A DNA stretch of 64,000 nucleotides from Lachnospiraceae bacterium. GTDB lineage: Bacteria > Bacillota > Clostridia > Lachnospirales > Lachnospiraceae. The stretch is taken from positions 1 to 64,000 of the forward strand of contig JAETQH010000005.1 of assembly GCA_021770785.1 (NCBI GenBank), in the 5' to 3' direction. Positions 61,853 through 64,000 of the stretch are shown in pieces. Positions within the stretch are counted from its first letter, which is position 1; each line of letters starts with the position of its first letter. The notes under the pieces are model-generated. The model did no database searches. It was not told the DNA's origin and saw only the letters and a program-made list of their open reading frames with translations. The position numbers and the translations under genes were made by a program.

Positions 61853-61881
61853 ATTATAAACTTTTTTAGTCTAAATGTAAA
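61853..61881 (-). promoter_or_regulatory. Promoter of the phosphohexomutase-GH36-lacI operon
   Basis: Minus-strand TTTACA (61881-61876), a 17-bp spacer and TATAAT (61858-61853). TTAGT (61866-61870) and ACTAA (61881-61885) form a short inverted repeat over the -35 region, a possible operator. Confidence 0.75.
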
Positions 61882-61887
61882 CTAATT

Positions 61888-63030
61888 TTACTTCATTTTT
61901 TTGTTTTTTCGTAACAGTTCCGACTTTCCCATCAGCCAGGCGCCGATAAGGGAAGTGAGCGGCACCGTCAGAATGACCCCCATGCTGGCGGAGAGCCCCT
62001 GCATCAGTTCAATCCCCACAGAATACATGTTGATAATCTGTCGGTACTGATAATCATAGGCATAGATAAACACAAGGGTGTTGATGGATCCTCCCGTAAA
62101 AGCAAGTATCAGCGTATTGGACATGGTTCCCATCATATCCCTTCCCACGGTGATGCCGGAAATGAACAGCTCCTTCGCCCTCATTTCCGGCTTTTTTTCC
62201 TTCAGCTCGTTTATAGTGGAGGAAATGGACATCCCTACGTCCATCACCGCTCCTAAAGCGGCAATCAGAATCCCAGCAAACAAAAGCTCCCCTATTTTAA
62301 TATCCGTCATTCCTTCTACATAAATAAGGTTTTCGATATCACTGACATTATAGCCGCTGATATGCACCACCTTTCCAAAGAGCCATGCAAACAGCCCCGC
62401 CACCACCACGCCCGACACCGTGCCCGCCATGGCTGCTAAGGATTTCTTAGAAAAACCGTCAATGAAAAACATGGTGACAACCGTTGTCACTGCTACCACA
62501 AAAACCGCCGCCAACACCGGGGAACCCCCCCTGTAAATCATAGGAAGAAAAAGAAAAAAAATACACACCATGGTAAAGCCCAGACTTGCCACGGAGGCAA
62601 CTCCCTTTTTCCCTCCAATCAGAAGAAGCGCCAGCACAAAAAGTCCCACCATCAGCCAGACCGCAGGTTCTCTGTTGTAGGTATAAACACTTGCCGCCAT
62701 CTCGTCACCGGATTCGCTTACAATGGCAACCACTTTCATTCCCACTTCACAATGGGCACCAAAGAGATAGCCCGAAGAGCTGTTGGCCTGCACCAGTTCC
62801 CCTTTGTGCGCCCCGGAGAGAAGTTTCAGCATCACCGTCTGGGTTCCGACGATATTTCCGCTCTCCGTCACATTGTCCTGTAAAATTTCCGTTACTTCTG
62901 CCTTTTCGAAATTCCGCCCCTCTGTTTCCAGCAGCGTTGTCTTTTCGGTTCCCTGAAAAAACAACAGAAACAGAAGAAAGAGGATGCCGGCAAACGCCAG
63001 ACACCCTCCCTTGATGATTTTCTTCTTCAT
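61888..63030 (-). CDS. YibE/F-family membrane protein
   Basis: A 380-residue membrane protein. Residues 7-26 form an N-terminal helix. Residues 35-120 form an extracellular beta-domain (AEVTEILQDNVTESGNIVG, VMLKLLSGAHKGELVQA). Residues 125-370 carry about seven helices with family-typical VASVASLGFTMVCIFFLFLP, ELLFAGILIAALGAVMDVGMSISSTINEL and GITVGRDMMGTMSNTLILAFTGG. The function is not established; relatives are suggested transporters. It is one base from the preceding fibronectin-III gene, so the two are coupled. Confidence 0.88.
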   Translation of the reverse strand: MKKKIIKGGCLAFAGILFLLFLLFFQGTEKTTLLETEGRNFEKAEVTEILQDNVTESGNIVGTQTVMLKLLSGAHKGELVQANSSSGYLFGAHCEVGMKVVAIVSESGDEMAASVYTYNREPAVWLMVGLFVLALLLIGGKKGVASVASLGFTMVCIFFLFLPMIYRGGSPVLAAVFVVAVTTVVTMFFIDGFSKKSLAAMAGTVSGVVVAGLFAWLFGKVVHISGYNVSDIENLIYVEGMTDIKIGELLFAGILIAALGAVMDVGMSISSTINELKEKKPEMRAKELFISGITVGRDMMGTMSNTLILAFTGGSINTLVFIYAYDYQYRQIINMYSVGIELMQGLSASMGVILTVPLTSLIGAWLMGKSELLRKNKKMK

Positions 63031-63031
63031 C

Positions 63032-64000
63032 TTATTTTACTTTCACCTTCACTGTTTTACTGTATGCGCCGTAGACTTTCCCGCCGGAAACCTTCTTGTA
63101 GGCACGCACCTTTACATAATAGGTTTTTCCTGACTTCAGGGATTTCAATACCTCTGTTGTTTTTGCGGTGGATTTTGTCTTTGCCTTTTTATACTTGCTG
63201 TCCGTGGCATATTTGATTTCATAGCCCGTTACTTTTCCTGCCGCCTTGGCAAAGATCACTTTTGCGGTTTTATTTCCTGCTTTTACGGATTTTAAAGTTA
63301 CTTTCTTTGGCACAATGTTAAAGGTTACCTTTTTGGTGCCTGTATAATTTCCTTTTCCGGTGATGGTAACAGTTGCCTTTCCGGTATATTTGTTGTCAGA
63401 ATATCTGACAGAATAATCTGTTTCCTTCTTTAATGCCGTACCGTTTAAAGAAACAGTAACAGAGGGTTTAATGGCTTTTCCGGTGTAGGTCTTATTGCCG
63501 ATTTTCTTTACCGTAGCTGCGCTGATGTCGGAAATCTGCTGTGTGGTTTCTTTTTTCACCAAAGAAGCCTTTGCGTTGGTCAGTGCCAAGATAGCTGCCT
63601 CCACCTCAGAGGAAATGGCTTTCGAATCATTTAAAACCACCTGGGCACCCCTCATTGCCTGCTCAAATACGCTGTAGCTTTCCGCCGTATAGGTATCCTT
63701 TGCCGGGACAATGTTGTTATTTCCCTCGTCCACTAACGCCTGAAGCCCTGATTTGTCCACGCTTACCTTTGCAATGGTAAAGGTCTCGTCGATTTTCTCA
63801 TTGGTGTCTGTACGGTATGTGTTAATGCTTAAGGTTTCATCACTCACTTCTACGATAGAATAAGTGGGAACATCCTCCTGCCAGCGGTTGGCTATGTAGG
63901 TCTGCATACGGGGCACTAAGTCGTAATACTTGCTTCCGGAAGAAGAGCTTGCGGTCATATAAAGAATACCCTCCGGGTTAATCACCGCATCACTTTTTGT
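63032..64000 (-). CDS. Surface protein with fibronectin type III end, 5' part outside window
   Basis: A partial gene; the frame is open through the right edge (322 codons visible). Visible residues 1-75 (ILYMTASSSSGSKYYDLVPR, SIVEVSDETLSINTY) look like the end of a calcineurin-like metallophosphoesterase domain, an inference. Residues about 85-140 are a helical spacer (TYTAESYSVFEQAMRGAQ). Residues 150-225 are a repeat of the kind YTGKAIKPSVTV...YSDNKYTGKATVTI. Residues 230-322 are a fibronectin type III domain (VTGYEIKYATDSKYKKAKT, SGKTYYVKVRAYKKV). It is probably secreted. It directly precedes the YibE/F gene. Confidence 0.7.
   Translation of the reverse strand, partial: TKSDAVINPEGILYMTASSSSGSKYYDLVPRMQTYIANRWQEDVPTYSIVEVSDETLSINTYRTDTNEKIDETFTIAKVSVDKSGLQALVDEGNNNIVPAKDTYTAESYSVFEQAMRGAQVVLNDSKAISSEVEAAILALTNAKASLVKKETTQQISDISAATVKKIGNKTYTGKAIKPSVTVSLNGTALKKETDYSVRYSDNKYTGKATVTITGKGNYTGTKKVTFNIVPKKVTLKSVKAGNKTAKVIFAKAAGKVTGYEIKYATDSKYKKAKTKSTAKTTEVLKSLKSGKTYYVKVRAYKKVSGGKVYGAYSKTVKVKVK

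Overview
The window reads as a gut-type Lachnospiraceae (Clostridia) chromosome segment. Evidence: moderate GC with AT-rich intergenic DNA, strong AGGAGG-type ribosome binding sites, a T-box leader on ileS, type 1B dihydroorotate dehydrogenase (pyrD plus pyrK), a YtrA-type GntR/ABC module, an Rpn-family nuclease gene, and an intracellular beta-mannooligosaccharide phosphorolysis locus like those of Roseburia and relatives. Almost all genes lie on the minus strand. No rRNA, tRNA, CRISPR array or prophage was seen.

Layout, left to right. 0-2.8 kb: a secreted Ig-like surface protein, a 141-bp segment bounded by perfect 18-bp inverted repeats, and a tyrosine recombinase. This looks like a phase-variable promoter, OFF as sequenced and predicted ON when flipped. 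2.8-5.3 kb: two divergent PfkB sugar kinases with TGAAAC/GTTTCA-type operators. 5.3-11.5 kb: glgP directly behind ileS, under an isoleucine T-box. 11.5-12.2 kb: a membrane/NUDIX-like gene interrupted by an in-frame TAG. 12.4-15.7 kb: M32 carboxypeptidase, HAD phosphatase and DHH phosphoesterase. 15.9-18.8 kb: GntR regulator, a possible repeat-bearing small ORF, ABC ATPase and two permeases. 19-20 kb: polysaccharide deacetylase. 20-25.7 kb: purE, purM, purN and purD, split by a decayed surface-protein pseudogene and an Rpn nuclease. 25.8-34.3 kb: M29 peptidase, HD hydrolase, small membrane proteins and pyrimidine genes (pyrC, K, D, E) with a diguanylate cyclase between pyrD and pyrE. 34.4-41.6 kb: MATE exporter, hflX, TPR lipoprotein, CarD-like protein, M18 peptidase, a DUF5721-like protein and a cold-shock protein. 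41.9-61.7 kb: GH3 enzyme and the mannan locus. 61.9-64 kb: YibE/F membrane protein and the 3' part of a fibronectin-III surface protein.

The mannan locus forms a nearly complete intracellular route. A lipoprotein-dependent ABC importer takes up mannooligosaccharides. GH36 removes galactose, and CE2- and CE17-like esterases remove acetyl groups. GH130_2 phosphorylase, AGE-family 2-epimerase and GH130_1 phosphorylase yield mannose-1-phosphate and glucose. A phosphohexomutase and a mannose-6-phosphate isomerase, the latter fused to a GH1 beta-glucosidase, carry the products to glycolysis. A LacI repressor and a divergent but frameshifted AraC gene sit beside it. No extracellular endo-mannanase is present in the window, so the cell may rely on oligosaccharides released by others or on an enzyme encoded elsewhere.

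Two dispersed families of structured intergenic DNA recur. One has three clear copies with a conserved three-hairpin architecture and compensatory stem changes. The other has two or three copies sharing a 17-bp box followed by a hairpin. I could not match either to a named motif.
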